Origin: Haberlea rhodopensis
Taxonomy: Eukaryota > Streptophyta > Magnoliopsida > Lamiales > Gesneriaceae
Assembly (NCBI GenBank): GCA_907163345.1
Contig: CAJQUN010000420.1
Coordinates: 310,001-374,000, forward strand
DNA: 64,000 bases
Direction: 5' to 3'
A program made the translations under genes and the position numbers. Within the stretch, counting starts at the first letter, position 1. Each line of letters opens with the position of its first letter. Positions 32,064-44,933 of the stretch are shown piece by piece. The notes below the pieces were generated by a model, which was not told the origin of the DNA, did not search any database, and saw only the letters and a program-made list of their open reading frames with translations.

Positions 32064-34485
32064 AGTGGGGGATATTATGACCAGGGATTATAGATGTTAA
32101 TCCCGGAGTGTTAATGACCCCTAAAGTTGTTTTACGTGGCGATTTGGAGTTTAATCGTAGTGTTGGGCCTTTCGGGCTCGTCTATTTGAGTAGTTGGGAT
32201 TGTGGGATCCCGAGGTTGAGATTGTATTCTCATTACGGTGTAAAACCTAAGAGTTGGGTTTTTAGTGTGTCTCGGGATCTGGGGTGCTTGTGTGGGCACC
32301 GGTAGGGGGTTTTGGAGTTAGAGAGAGAGTTTTTGAAAACAGATGATTTTTAATGAATCATGGTGTATTTGTGGGGCTATTAGTATTTCGGGGTATTTTT
32401 GCTATAAATACCAGTTGAACCCGAGATTTTAATTAAAAAAGTCCATTTCAGCACCTTACCTTCTCTCTCCCCGCGTCCGCCCTTATCCCGTCGTCCCCAA
32501 CCCCCGCGCACAAAAGCGGTGCGCCCGCCGCCGTCCGACCGCCGTTCGGCGCGTCCGACCCACCGATGGATTTGTCTCTCCGAGGCGCAGCTTTCCACAC
32601 CGGCAATTGAGAGTTTCGTCGCGAATCGCGCATGGGTTTTCCAGAATGCGTCGAGGCCTAGATTTTTAGGGTTCTTCGATTTTCGTCCGATTTCCTTCCG
32701 ATCTTCGTATGGGTAACCTTCCTTACCCCTTTTTCGCCCCTCTCATGTAATTCCCTGCTAAATTTGGTGGTATTGTGTTCGAATTTAAGGATTTGTGTTC
32801 GAATTTAAGGATTTGGGTTTGAATTTAAAGCTTTGAGTTTGAATTTTGGGGGTTTTGGCAAGGGGGCGATGATTCTTGTTGTTAATCGATTATTACTTGT
32901 TTTCGATGTATTATGGTGCTTGGTTGGGTTCGAATTGTGATGATAGGGTTCGAATTATTGAAGGTGTTCTTGAGCAATTTTTCGATATGTCGCATTCGTT
33001 TTCCCTCCCTGCATGTGCCCTGCCCCGGGTCTTTTAAATGATTTATTGTCGTGTGTTGACAATATTTTGAGGGTTATGGATGTGCTTGAGCATGGGTTAC
33101 ATGTTCGTAAATAATTATGAATTATTTATCGTGTTAGCACATCGTTCCTCGGGGCATGGAACTCGAGCAAGGTTTGGCTCGGACTTCGAGGATTTAAGGT
33201 ACGTTTAGCGTACGAGCATGTCTTTAATTTATCTTTGCAAGTGTGATGCATGATATATATATATATATATATATATAGGTGACAACCTATAGGATAAGGG
33301 AAATGAAACTTTATTGTTATTTGTTTAACGTGAGGAAATACATGTTGCCGCTATGAAGCGAGCAAAGGATGAAATGTGGCATTTGACTAGATATCCAAGA
33401 TATCTATATTCCATTCCCTATCATTATGAATAGGAACAGAGACGTAAGTTAATCAAGGAGTTGATGAATTGGTAATGGAAGTTAAGGAAATCTCTACATG
33501 ATATCTAGAATTACGATAATTCTTTGATAAAGAAAATGTAATGAGATATTGTTAATTTGAAACTGGCTAGGGTTAACCAATGTGATGATTAACTGCATAT
33601 TCAGAATTTGATGATTTATCTGTTTTGAGAACAGGGATATTACAGGGGTACGCTAGGATGAGGATGATACCATCCAGGAAGTGTCACATATGTTCCACAA
33701 TATTTACATTTTTGTAAATTATGTATTATGTCATTATGATTATGAAATTGTGGAATTGGTATGCTCACCCCGTTGGGGGCTGTCTCTGTTGGGGCAGGTA
33801 AACAGGTACATCGATGGCTGTGAAGCTGAGCTCGAGCTGTTGATTTGATGTACTCCCAGGATCGTGGTACCAGGGCTTGATGGAGCACGGTATCGTATAG
33901 AGTACTTATATACACCTGAGGGTTATATACATATTTATGATGCTCGCATGTGAGCACGATTATACTTGTATATGGGTTGTATATAAAGGCATGAGCCTTT
34001 CTCTCTTTCATTCTATGTTGCATGCAATTAGAGGTAGAATTGCTAAATGATATGAGAGTCATTGGTGTATTTTGTGGGTGTTGAAGTCGACTCTTGTTGT
34101 CCTATTGTGTGGTGCTTTCCCTGGCTGGGAATTTACTTAGTATTTCTGTATTTTATTAAGTATTGTGCTTCCCTGGCCGGTAATTATGTTATGCGTTGTG
34201 CTTTTATTTCGGGATAGCTCAATTTATGGGGAGACTCTGCCCAAATTTTTATAAAAGTCCACAATGTAAAAAGTGGCAAAAAGGGGATGGTAATGGGCGA
34301 ACTTTATGAGTCTATATGTTGTTAGGATGATGATCTTATAACATTGAGTATTAAAGAAAATTTTGTAATTGCCATTCAATGGTAAAGCATCATCTGAGTT
34401 TCCCGATTGATTTTTTTATTGAAAGCATGTGCCACACATAGTGGTTAATACACTAAACAAGGGTTAAGGGCATGGGGTCCTTACA
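32064..34485 (+). repeat. L2 PPT and 3' LTR
   Basis: PPT AGTGGGGGATAT at 32064-32075, LTR 32076-34485. The LTR start reads TATGACC where the 5' LTR has TGTGATGACC, so three bases are missing at the terminus. TATA box TATAAATA is at 32403-32410 and the ACGT pair at 33199-33213. A TA run near 33255-33278 is longer than in the 5' LTR. Followed by TSD ACATG. Confidence 0.9.
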
Positions 34486-34490
34486 ACATG

Positions 34491-35121
34491 TATAACGAAA
34501 GCAAAAATGTAATAGTATTGCATTGTATACCTGCATTACCTAGACAGACATAGGATCCACATTTTGGCCCATGTGTATCAATTAGGAAAAGGCCGTAAGC
34601 ATCCATATTTATTTTAATTATGCATATGATGTATGATAAATATTTGTTTGTATGTTTTATTAGTACAATTGACTTTGCATGAATAAAACATAGTTGCATG
34701 AATCCAACAAACAAACAAACAAGCACTAGATGAGATTATAAAAATTATTAAATCCCTCTTTTGAATATGATTCAAAATATTAATATCAAACTAAGGGGAG
34801 CACAAAGGGGTTTGTTGCTTCCTGTCTTCCATCAACGTTAAGCCATGATACGCTACTCGTGTCATATTGCCTTACTCACCTACTTGTGTCATATTGCCTT
34901 ACTCACCTACTTGGGGGCATCTGGCATGGGAAATCTATGTGTTTAACTGCCACTTAATTAAGGGTGTGGTTATGTTAACCTTTTTGACTACTCACCAACA
35001 TGGGGTCTTTTGAGCATGACATTTCCATCCGTGGGATGTGTTAGTTTGACGTGAGAAGGCATAATTGTCCTGCCACGTAGGGTTATGCCAATCATGAGAC
35101 AAATATCTTGGGGATTACATA
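34491..35121 (+). other. H leader, piece 3
   Basis: Non-coding continuation of H after L2. It contains a 27-bp tandem duplication (34854-34880 and 34881-34907, landmark GTCATATTGCCTTACTCACC) and the sequence ACATA at 35117-35121, which is the left TSD of S3. Confidence 0.5.
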
Positions 35122-37727
35122 TGTAAGGACCCCCTTAGCCCTTAACCCCTGATTAGTGTATTAACCACTATGTGTGGCACATGCTTTCAATAAAAAGTCA
35201 ATCGGGAAGCTCAGATGATACTTTACCATTGAATGTCAATTACAAAATTTCCTTTAATACTCAATGTTATAAGATCATCATCCTAACAATAAAAGACTCA
35301 TATGTTTAACAATAAAAGACTCATATGTTTGCCCTTTACCAACCCCTTGGTGCCACTTTTCACATTGTGAACTTTTATAAAAATTTGGGCAGAGTCTCCC
35401 CATAAATAGAGCTATCCCGAAAAAAAAGGCACAACACATAACATAATTCCCGGCCAGGGAACACATAATACTCATCAGAAAGCAGTAATACAAGTAAATT
35501 CCCAGCCAGGGAAGACACCACACATATGACGACAAAAATGGGTTTCAACACCCACATAATACACCAATGACTCTCATATCATTTAGCAATTCAACCTCTA
35601 ATTGCATGCAACCTCAAATGAAAGAGAGAAAGGCTCATGCCTTTATATACAATCTATATACAAGTATAATCGTGCTCACATGCGAGCATCATGAATATGT
35701 ATAAAATCCTCAGGTGTATATAAGTACTCTATACGATACCGTGCTCCATCAAGCCCTGGTACCACGATCCTGGGAGTACCTCCAATCAACAGCTCGAGCT
35801 CAGCTCCACAGCCATCGATGTACCTGTTCACCTGTCCCAACAGAGACCGCCCCCAACGGGGTGAGCATACCAATACACAAAATCCCATAATCACAATAAT
35901 GAAATTCATAATTTACAACAAAGGTAAATACAAATGAATTTAAATGATACTCCCTGGATGGCAACCTCATCCGGGATTCCGTGTACTGTCCCTGTCCTCA
36001 CAATCATCAAACTCATCAAATCTCAAAAATCAGTAAATCAACAAATTGATTAACTCATCGCATGCCTAATCCTCGAATTTCAACAGATAGTGATTGAAAA
36101 TTCATTAAACATGCAATTATAGATATCTCAATATCTAATACTGATTCCACAACCTCGCTATCAATCACAGATAGCTCAAATGCCTAGCATTTATTTTACC
36201 AATCCTTCATTATACCTAGACATCTCAAATGTCTTATAATGAATACTTGATTCTACGAACCTAGACATCTCAAATGTCTTATAATGAATACATGATTCTA
36301 TGAACCTAGACATCTCAAATGTCTTACAATGAATACATGATTCTATGAACCTAGACATCTCATATGTCTTACAATGAATACATGATTCTATGAACCTAGA
36401 CATCTCAAATGTCTTACAATAGTCATATAAACCCAGTACCCCTTATATCTTGTAAGAGTTATCCTACTCTAGTGTCACGCACGCTACAAGCGGCGATATC
36501 AAGATTTGGTCGTTCCTTGGCTATATCAACATATATATATAACCATACGCACAATATTCAATGCAATCAAAATTACCTTATGCATTTCACAATGCTCTAT
36601 ATATATATAGAAATGCTCGTACGTCGCACGTACCTTAAATCTCCGAAGTCCGAGCCAAACTTTGCTCGAGTTCCATCCCCCGAGGAATGATGTGCTAACA
36701 CGATAAATAATTCACAATTATTTACGAACATGAAACACATGCTCAAGCACACCTATAACCCTCAAAACATTGTCAACACACGACAATTAACCTTTTAAAA
36801 GACCCGGGGCAGGGTACATGCAGGGAGGGGAACGAATGAGACAATATCGAAAATTGTTCAAGAACACCCTACAAAATTCGAACCTTAATCTCACAAATCG
36901 AACCCAATTAAACACCTTAATTCATCTAAAATGTGAATTAAACCCTCAAAATCAAGAATCATCACCCTTGCCAAAACCCCCAAATTTTCGAATTCAACCC
37001 TACAAATTTCGAAAATAATTTCGAACCAAAACCATCAAATTTAGCATGGAATTACATCACACGCATGAAAAAGGGGTAAGGAAGGTTACCCAATCGAAAA
37101 TCGGAAGTAAATCGGTCGAAATCCGATAAACCCTAGAATTTGGGGATCGCCGCTTTCCTGTAAAATCCGAACTTAAAGCGCGAAGAAACTTCGAATTGAC
37201 GGAGGGGATAGCTGCGCCTCGACGAGACAAAGCCGGTGATAGGTCGCACGCGCCGAACGGCGGCCGGACGGCGGCGGGCGAAGCGCCTGAAGCGGCGGGG
37301 CTGGTCCAGACGGGAAAAGGGGCGACGCGAGGAGAGAGAGGGAAAAGTGGGCTGAAATGAAATTTAATGTAAAATTTTGGGTTCAATTGGTATTTATAGC
37401 AAAAATACCCCGAAAAATTAATAGCCCCACAAATACATCATGATTCATTAAAAATCATCTGTTTTCAGAAATTCTCTCTCTAACTCCAAAACCCCCTACC
37501 GGTGCTCACACAGCACCCGAGATCCCGAGACACATCAAAAACCCAACTCTTAGGTTTTTCACCCAAATGAGAATACAATCTCAACCTCTGGATCCAACGA
37601 TCCCAACTACCCAAATAAACGAGCCCAGAAGGCCCAACACCTCGATTAAACTCCAAATCGCCACGTAAAACCACTTTAGGGATTATTAACACTACGGGAT
37701 TAACACCTATAATCCCTGATCATCACA
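35122..37727 (-). mobile_element. S3: solo LTR of the L1/L2 family
   Basis: 2606 bp bounded by perfect TSD ACATA (35117-35121 and 37728-37732). On the minus strand it runs TGTGATGATCAGGG ... GGGGGTCCTTACA and contains TATA (37391-37398), GC-rich block (37240-37290), ACGT pair (36619-36633), the 77-codon frame (35676-35909) and both TTCCCTGGC motifs. It is longer than the L1/L2 LTRs partly through a 45-bp tandem amplification. No interior or second LTR is present. Confidence 0.93.
36215..36440. repeat. 45-bp tandem amplification in S3
   Basis: Five units with landmark CCTAGACATCTCAAATGTC start at 36215, 36260, 36305, 36350 and 36395. L1 LTRs have a single copy (near 15300-15345). Each unit contains the inverted repeat AGACAT...ATGTCT. 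The minus-strand open frame across it is a 15-residue repeat artefact. Confidence 0.9.
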
Positions 37728-37732
37728 ACATA

Positions 37733-40230
37733 TGATGTAATTGTGATCTACCTTTAGTATCATGAAGTTGGTGGGCCCACATCCAGGGTTTTCATTTGTC
37801 ATGAGGGTGATGAATTCAAAAAAATTTAGTGGGAACATTCAATAACTAAAGACCATGATTTTTGAATTAATTAATAATCAAACAGTTTGGGAACATTCAA
37901 CAACTAAAGACCATGATTTTTGAATTAATTAATAATCAAACAGTTTGCTTATATTTTCTGTTTATTCTCAATATTGTGATTGTCGTGAATTTGATTACAT
38001 CTAGTCTCGATACAAACAAATTAATCGGACCAGATTATTTTGATTAACTACATAATTTAAAATAGTGATTGCTTCTAAAAGGTTACTATATATCCTTGAT
38101 TGGGAAGCCTATTGTTGAAGTGCCTTCCGGATCGTCTGATGAAGAGATCACCTCACTTGAGAAGTGATAATATGGTGATCTTGAGACAAGGTATTATATG
38201 ATAGCATCAATGTCAAATGAGTTTCAACATAGATATGAGGAATTTGCTCACATTGCTGATATTTTCCAACACCTACAATGCTGATTGGTGAACGGGCGTG
38301 ATTATTGAGACTCGTAATCTCAAAAGAGCTATTTGTCTCATCTGCAAGATGGGGCTTTGGTCCATGAGCATGTTGTAGAAATAATATCTCTTGTTGAGAA
38401 ATTGGAAATTTTTTATGTGACAATACCTCATCAAATGACTGTAGATTTGATCTTATAGTCAAAATATTGGAAACTCATGAATCCTTGATTCAAAAGGAGA
38501 AACATGTTCTTCTTGTTGAATATGCTACCAATGGTAGGAAGGATTCAAGGATAAAGAAGAGGATGAAGATTGTTCCCGACCTCAAAAGACAAAAACGGAT
38601 ATAGTAGCAAATAAAAGGAGAATCAACTATGTTTTCACTGCTGGTCATTGGCACAAACTTACAAGGAATACCTAGACTAGAAGAGTTCTAGAAAGGGTAT
38701 ATTTTATATTAAAATTAATGTTTCTATTGGTTCTACTTATTTGGTATATGATATCAATTGTGCTCACATCTTTGCAAAGAGTTGCATATGTTGAGAAGAG
38801 TAGAGAGTCCTAGGAAGGTGACACATACCTGAGGCTAAGCCTTGTAGCAAGAGTTGTTGCAAATGTTGTTTGAAACATTTATTTAAAGTTAAACTGGTTT
38901 GGAACTAGTTTTGAACAATTGATTATTTGTTCCATATTTAATGAAACATTGTTCCTATTTTGACAAAGAATGACATTCTTTTAAATTTGCGAATGCGATT
39001 TGCAGTATTTTTAATGAATGTTTTATTGAACCTGATGAACTTATGAACAATTAGTATGATTATGTTTAAAGAATATAAAATGATGATAACTTAAACCCCG
39101 CATATCTTTGGCATGTGCTGACGGTCCATTGAGTTTGATTCACATTGACGTATGTGTAGCACTAAATGTTAGTGCAAGATGATGTTGAGTTATCTTAAAG
39201 AGAATATGATTCTCTACCATTAACTCTCTAAAATTACACATTTGTTGAACATAATTCATACCAATACAATGATCAAAATTCCATATACAATATGGACTGA
39301 AAAAGAATATCCAAATATAGATTTGAGATTGTTCTGCTTATGTAAAGCAGCCAGTGGGAGATGAGTTGGATGGTTGATCAATCTTATGTTATTTTGTGGA
39401 AATTTATATTATCAATAGGAGACAAACTGTTTGTTTCGCAAATGTAATTTTTCTAGAGAAAATGTTTCTATTAGAAAGGAATGATGATATAATATAACTT
39501 GAAAGGGTCCAAGAACCACAAACCACTGGATATATGAAAACTGTGAAATTAATTTAGTCAATCATAACCTTTGAACTACACATACCAAGGAGATCTGAAT
39601 GTGTTTCAAGAACTCCTGATAGATTGAATTTACTCCTAGAAAGTAGTCAAATGATTTTGACAATGGATGTGATCCTAGGACTATCAAGGAGACCATGTTG
39701 GACATCGATTCATGACATTGGCAAGAAGCCATGAGATCTGAAATGGACTCAATGTACTCTAATAATGTATGGAGCTTAATAGACCCTCTTTGGGAATTGT
39801 TCCCATTGGCTGCAAATGGATCTACAAGAGAAAGCTTGGAGTGGATGGGAAAGTAGTGATCTTCAAAGCTTGACTGGTGGGAAATGTTAGTCTCATAGGC
39901 AAAGAGTTGTCTGTGAGAAACTTTTCATCGGTTGTGATGCTAAAGTCTATTTGGATTTTATTAGTTATATCTTTGTATTATAAATATGAGATATAATATA
40001 TGGATGTGAACATAACATTTCTCAATGGTGACATTGAGGTAGAAATGTAGCAGCCAAAGGTGTTCACAACTTCTGGGAGTAAGCAAAATGTTTGCAAACT
40101 CCAGATGTCCATTTATAGGCCTAAGAAGGCGTCCCGATGCAAGTATATCTGATTGATAACATTATCAAAATGTATGGTTTTGTCAAAAATCCAGAAGTGA
40201 CATGTGTGTACAAAAGGGTTAGTGGGAGCG
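37733..40230 (+). pseudogene. H copia gag-protease-integrase-RT remnant
   Basis: Decayed copia polyprotein read across frame breaks and stops. About 38190-38460 recalls Gag (YMIASMSNEFQHR and ..GALVHEHVVEIISLVEKL). At 38620-38680 a CFHC..YKEYL stretch recalls a zinc knuckle. Near 38735 a trace of the protease region (IN.CAHIFAKSC) follows. Near 39095-39110 NPAYLWHV matches the pre-integrase YLWH motif. At 39665-39800 DPRTIKETMLDIDS then WQEAMRSEMDSMY and NNVWSLIDP mark the RT start. FSSVVMLKSI and MDVNITFLNGDIE (about 39935-40045) are RT motifs; KMYGFVKNPEV..VYKRVSGS ends at 40230. Most of the integrase is missing. A 58-bp duplication lies at 37831-37946. The RT reading resumes at 44934. Confidence 0.8.
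37831..37946 (+). repeat. 58-bp tandem duplication
   Basis: Two copies starting GGGAACATTCA at 37831 and 37889, differing by one base (AATAAC versus CAACAAC context). Confidence 0.85.
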
Positions 40231-41733
40231 TGGATAGCGCTTATCGCGTAGGCCGAAATTAACCCTCTCAAGTTAATAACAGTAATGAATATAGTAGCGT
40301 GAGTAGGGATCGATTCCACGAGGAAGGATGTATTTTTCGTGCCAATTATTCGAACAAATAGTAAAAAGGGGATTTTTGAATTTGATTAACTACTACTAAG
40401 CAAAATCTATGAATTAAACTAATGAGCAAAATTAAACTAAAGTGATTAAAATTTTGAGAAAAACGATTCTTGGTTTTCAGTCGACTCTACCTTGGATTTA
40501 TGCATTCAATCATCGATTATCACAAAAGATGTAAGTTTTACTTAAATATTCATAATTAGAGATTCAACTCTTATCTTACCTTATGCCTAGTTAAGATAGC
40601 CCAAACGTTCTAAATTAACCCGTATCGCTATATCGATCAAAACAACAGCTTAAGATTAAAATTAACAATAGCTTTCAATTCTAGTAAGAATGATGAAACT
40701 TAGACAACATAATCCAAGCGTCTATGTTTAATCTAGTCACGTGTTTTTCCTAAGAATTTAACAACACCAACAACACGCAATTATCAATCTTAGTTGCTTC
40801 TTAAATTAGAGGAATCAAACAATTCGGTATTTGATATCGAAATTTAGCATTAAATCGTATGAACAATAGGTGATCAATCTAACAATCATGCATAACAATC
40901 ATGGCAATCAAATACTCAATAAAAATTTATAAAAGAACATCAATCTCATGAACAACATAAAATCCAATGTATTGTCTTCCTTTAACCAAGAATCAAAAGT
41001 ATTTAGCCAAGCATAATTGGGTTAAAAACAAGCAAATCTATTCTAGAAAACATTAAACTAATAGTAAAAGAAAAATTACTAAAAGAAATCACGAGCGTCG
41101 CCTCCGTCTTCGTTCTTCAAGCGTTCTTCACAAAAGTTTGAAAGAAAATTTATTCTAATCTCTAAACTATGTTCTAAAGTCTGAATTATTGTCTATGAGG
41201 CTGATATTTTGAGTATATAGAGGTGTGGAGGCTGATGGGGTAGGTTAGAGTCCATGTAGGAAGGAAAGAAATCAAGTCTCCAAACTTTCCAAAACACTGC
41301 TGGCGATCGATCGCTAGCTTTTATTTTTCAACCAGAAACTTCTCGCGATCGATCGGGACAAAATGCCGATCGATCGCGAGTTATACTCTTTCGTTCAGTA
41401 ACATTTGGCGATTGATCGGGAGAAAACGTTGATCGCGAAGACATAAATTTTGTTGACTTGTTTTCTTCCTTTGACGATCGATCGGGACTTCTCGTTGGCG
41501 ATCAATCTCGGTCTTTTGTCCACTTTTATGCATTTTACTTGGTCTACTTTGATTCCTTGTCAACTCCAATGCATTTCTTGATCCTTATTCGCCCTTGTTA
41601 GCTTGATTTCTTCGTTTCCACCTACATATAAACCATTATACGATTAGGTAGTATATGTATCAAATTAACTATCAAAATATACCAAATCGTATACAATTAA
41701 CCGCAATAGATGTGTCTATTTTTAGTCACATCA
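40231..41733 (-). repeat. T3 3' LTR
   Basis: 1503 bp. On the minus strand it starts TGATGTGACTAAAAATAGAC and ends CGCTATCCA, matching the T4 3' LTR. It holds a GATCGATC cluster (41302-41510) and, downstream in its own direction, a TATA-like CTATATACT (41212-41220), so the cluster lies in U3 as in T2. Confidence 0.8.
41302..41510. promoter_or_regulatory. GATCGATC cluster in T3 LTR
   Basis: Six copies of GCGATCGATCG or decayed forms of it (GCGATTGATCGG, GCGATCAATCTC), 25-60 bp apart. Confidence 0.5.
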
Positions 41734-43118
41734 AATACCCCCATACTTAAATTTACTCGACCTCTAGTGAATCAGACAAAATTACAATCCTTTTGCTTTG
41801 GCTCATAGCATCATAACAAACTAACTTGTCCTCACTTTAATGCCTCAACAATCTCAAACACGTATAGTAATGAAAGGCGGTGAAAAATTAACAGTGGAAC
41901 AAGTTCAATCCCTAAACATTTCATACTCAACAAAGCAGTGAACGTACATGTGTGGTCATAAACAAGTGTCATGTACAAGTTATAGATCCAATTAATGTAA
42001 ACTCACAATAGTTCAAGTCATACACCAACACAAGTATAAGCTCACTTGCACACTCTTCTCCACTATCTTAGCCACTTTTCAAACACAAATCAAGTAGGTC
42101 TTTATTAGCTTGTAGCTTGGCCTAGGTATTGGCTTATGAAAGAAAGGAAAAGATATATCAAACAAGAGAGTATGATGATATGCACACTAAAAGCTTCTCT
42201 TCTTGCATGAATTTTTCAACTTTGTTCTTTTACACACCTAGTATATTTTTGCAAGGTTTATTTCAACGCTTTTCTTCTTTTGTGGCTTGGCTTCCATTTG
42301 AGTCATATTTTTATTTATTTTCTCAAGGAATCCATTTTCTTTCATGCATTCATTCTTTTGACAATAAAGCTCACAAAACATATATGAATCATTGATAACG
42401 TAAGTGCACGTGAATGAAACACATCATACTCCCTTCAAAGGCATGTATATAATTCATATTTAGGCTTATTAGGGAAGGATGATAATCTAGTCAAAGAATG
42501 TCGAATGGGGGTTGTTTGTATACTTAGCATACAACCATTCTTTTGCATTAAGGCTCAAAAGGGATACTAGTGATTGATTTGCTTTATATGGTAGGCTTGA
42601 AAGGCTCAAACTCATCAAAGATTACCTATATCACTTTCATGTTCGCAAGTAGTCTAGACATACGCCTCAAATAGCATGTAGTTAAGTTCTAGCATGTATT
42701 AAAGACTTCTCAAGACTATCACAAAGTTTACACAATCTTCACTAAGCTATGCATACTTCACAAGTCATGACAATAATGTGCTCAAAATATTCAACTACTA
42801 TGTCAAAGCAAAATTTGCATTAGAGTTCAAAGTGTTCCAAGGTTAACAATTCACCTATGTTCAAAAGCATGCATGATATCAATTAGGTTTCATCATGGGC
42901 TAGTGATTCTAAGCATGCGTTCGTTACTTAACTATGAGCTCAAAATTTTCAAATTTTTTGATTTTTTTTTTTGTAATAATAAAGCAATGACACACCACTA
43001 ATCCCTCCCCCATACTTAAATCTTACATTGTCCCCAATGTAAGACAAAATATAAGAAAAGAGAAAAGTTTACTATGAAAGCAATAAAAAATAAAAAAGGA
43101 TACGAGGAACTATCTCCC
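41734..43118 (-). other. T3 3' non-coding region with hairpins and two purine tracts
   Basis: Purine tracts (reverse complement) AAGTATGGGGGTATT at 41734-41748 and AAGTATGGGGGAG at 43005-43017. Hairpin H3 at 42503-42540 has outer arms GAATGG/CCATTC and inner TTGTATGCT-A-AGTATACAA. Hairpin H2 (CTTACATT-GGGGAC-AATGTAAG) is at 43022-43043. The order is the same as in T2 and T4. No protein-coding motif. Confidence 0.7.
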
Positions 43119-43136
43119 CTTGGGTTGCCTCCCAAG
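43119..43136 (-). other. T3 hairpin H1
   Basis: CTTGGG-AGGCAA-CCCAAG on the minus strand, identical in stem and loop to T2 and T4. Confidence 0.75.
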
Positions 43137-43223
43137 AAGCGCCTCTGTTTTACGTCGGTGGCCCGACACCAGTCCTTATGATCAAGGTGGTTATGCGGTT
43201 ACTCCATCCTTCTTCTTCCACTT

Positions 43224-44933
43224 CTATATCTTCTTAAGTCCTTTGAACTTTGGTTTGTTCGCCTTGCTCGTCTTGGAGAGGTCATCAACAGTCGTTGTTC
43301 CTCCTCCTTCAATTGTTGCTTGTTGTGGTCTGTCCGGAGGGTGTTTCTCTTGCACAGTAGGATCCTGTAAGTGAGAAGATAGAGGCTTAGCAGTATCATG
43401 AGTAGATAAGGCAGCAAGAGTATGAAAAGTATGCATTAAATTTGAGTCCATACCTCCTTTGTCATCAAGGCCATCAGTAGCCTTTCCTATCTCCCACAAT
43501 TTATCATTATCACAATCAGAATCATCACGTGCCATGTGCTCGATGCTATCAACCGTGTAACTAGTGTGGTCATGAGTTTGAATGGTTTCATAGATATTGA
43601 AATTCGCCATCTCACCATTGAACTCCATAGTTAAAGTCCCACTATTTACATCGATTACAAATTAGAAGTTTTCAAGAATGGCCTCCCTAATAAAATGGGG
43701 CTAGATGGATCACCATTTTCCATGTCTAAGAGATAGAAATCAGCGGGGAAGACCAAGTTTTTTACATGCACAAGTACATCTTCTACTATTACCATAGGAA
43801 TAACCGTGGACCTATCAGCTAATTGAATCACAGTATTATTTCTTTTCAAAGGTCTAGGTTTTAGTTGAGTATAGATTGAGTAAGCCAAGGGATAGAAAAT
43901 ATACCGGGGTCCTTACACTTTGTGGGAATACTTGGATGATCCGCGGAAACATTCTCGCCTAGCTCTATCTTGGGGCACCCTTTGCGTTCCTTGCTCTTAT
44001 CCGCCTTCCAAACTTCTTTCAAGAATCTTGCATATCGAGGCACTTTCATTATGTCATCATGTAGTGGGGCGTTCTCCTCGCAGCGTGGGAACATCTCGTA
44101 GAGTCCCTTGATATCATTGTCCTTCCAGTTCACCTTCAATGCAAGGGGGAATGGGGGTTCATTTTTGTATTCACGGAGTGGAGGGGGCTTACCTCGTGGT
44201 TCCTCTTCGTGCATGGGCTCTTCAACAGTCCTTCTCTTCCTTCAACTCTCCGTTCTTTGGTGGCGTCAGTACCACCTTCTCCTCAGCTTCATCTTCGCTC
44301 ATCTTCAAAGTGATGGCGCTCACATTTTCCCGTTCACAATTGGCTGTGACGGTAGTCCATTTGACATGCTCGATTCAAGCTTGTTGAGCGAAGTTGCCAA
44401 TTGTCCCATTTTCGTAGTTAGGCTCTAGATGCTCGCCCTCGTTTCCTGTTGAAATTGCAGGCTATTTTCAGCAATTACTTTAACCATATTTTCTAACCTG
44501 TCAGAAGGAGTGTGCATGGGTGGTGGTGGAGGTCTTTGATATGGTGGTCTGTATGGTGGAGGTTGGTGCATCAATTGATTTCCATAGTTCGGATTTGGAT
44601 GGTCCCTCCAGCCTTGGTTGTAGTTGCTCGATGGGTGTTCATAGCTCCTTTGTGGGGGACCCGGAAATCCTCCCACTGCATTCACGTGCTCCGCAGATGT
44701 CTCTTGTAGGGATGGACATGCATCAGTGAATGGTTCACGGCTAGACAGATTCCACATGACTTCATCTTCCCCACGTTGCCACCTGCAAGATTACGCACAA
44801 GAAACGTCAATCAATCAGTTGTTGTTCCAGATTTGATATGTTTACCTCTTGTATTGGCTGTTGTCCATGTCGAACATGTCCAAATTGCTGGGAGTTGGCT
44901 GCCATGTTTGCTATAAAGTTCCTTGCCTCCTCC
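43224..44933 (-). pseudogene. T3 gag-protease remnant
   Basis: Read on the minus strand from 44933 downwards. The end of the Gag domain region is followed by DACPSLQE after a decayed zinc knuckle, then a proline-rich tract (..QPPPYRPPYQRPPPPP, about 44520-44590). An acidic/charged spacer follows (44214-43861), ending ..KCKDPGIFSIPW. The retropepsin region (43888-43655) has ILLGRPFLK and PADFYLLDMENGDPSSP but has lost the DLG active-site segment to a frame break near 43880. An acidic tail runs to 43224. At least three frame interruptions make it non-functional. Gag and protease run together in one frame at 43861-44214, which shows that the family normally has a fused gag-pro frame. Confidence 0.82.

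Larger units (their letters stand above)
24541..34485 (+). mobile_element. L2: LARD-like Ty3/gypsy derivative with nested S2
   Basis: LTRs 24541-26939 (2399 bp) and 32076-34485 (2410 bp) belong to the same family as L1. TSDs are ACATG (24536-24540 and 34486-34490). The PBS is tRNA-iMet at 26944-26955 and the PPT at 32064-32075. The interior resembles L1 in order: leader, hairpin arrays, structured core, non-coding 3' part. It differs in carrying TGATGA-rich and GCCACGGGG arrays that L1 lacks. S2 is inserted in the 3' part. No coding sequence survives. Confidence 0.95.
40231..44933 (-). mobile_element. T3: 5'-truncated Athila-like element
   Basis: Minus-strand element with a 3' LTR (40231-41733), PPT (41734-41748), internal non-coding part, then decayed protease and gag up to about 44933. 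There the match to T4 Gag stops at the codon run for AEEAR/PEEAR and H copia RT resumes. The 5' LTR, PBS and first half of gag are absent. I found no clear TSD, although copia sequence on both sides is nearly contiguous. It is the same family as T4. Confidence 0.82.
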
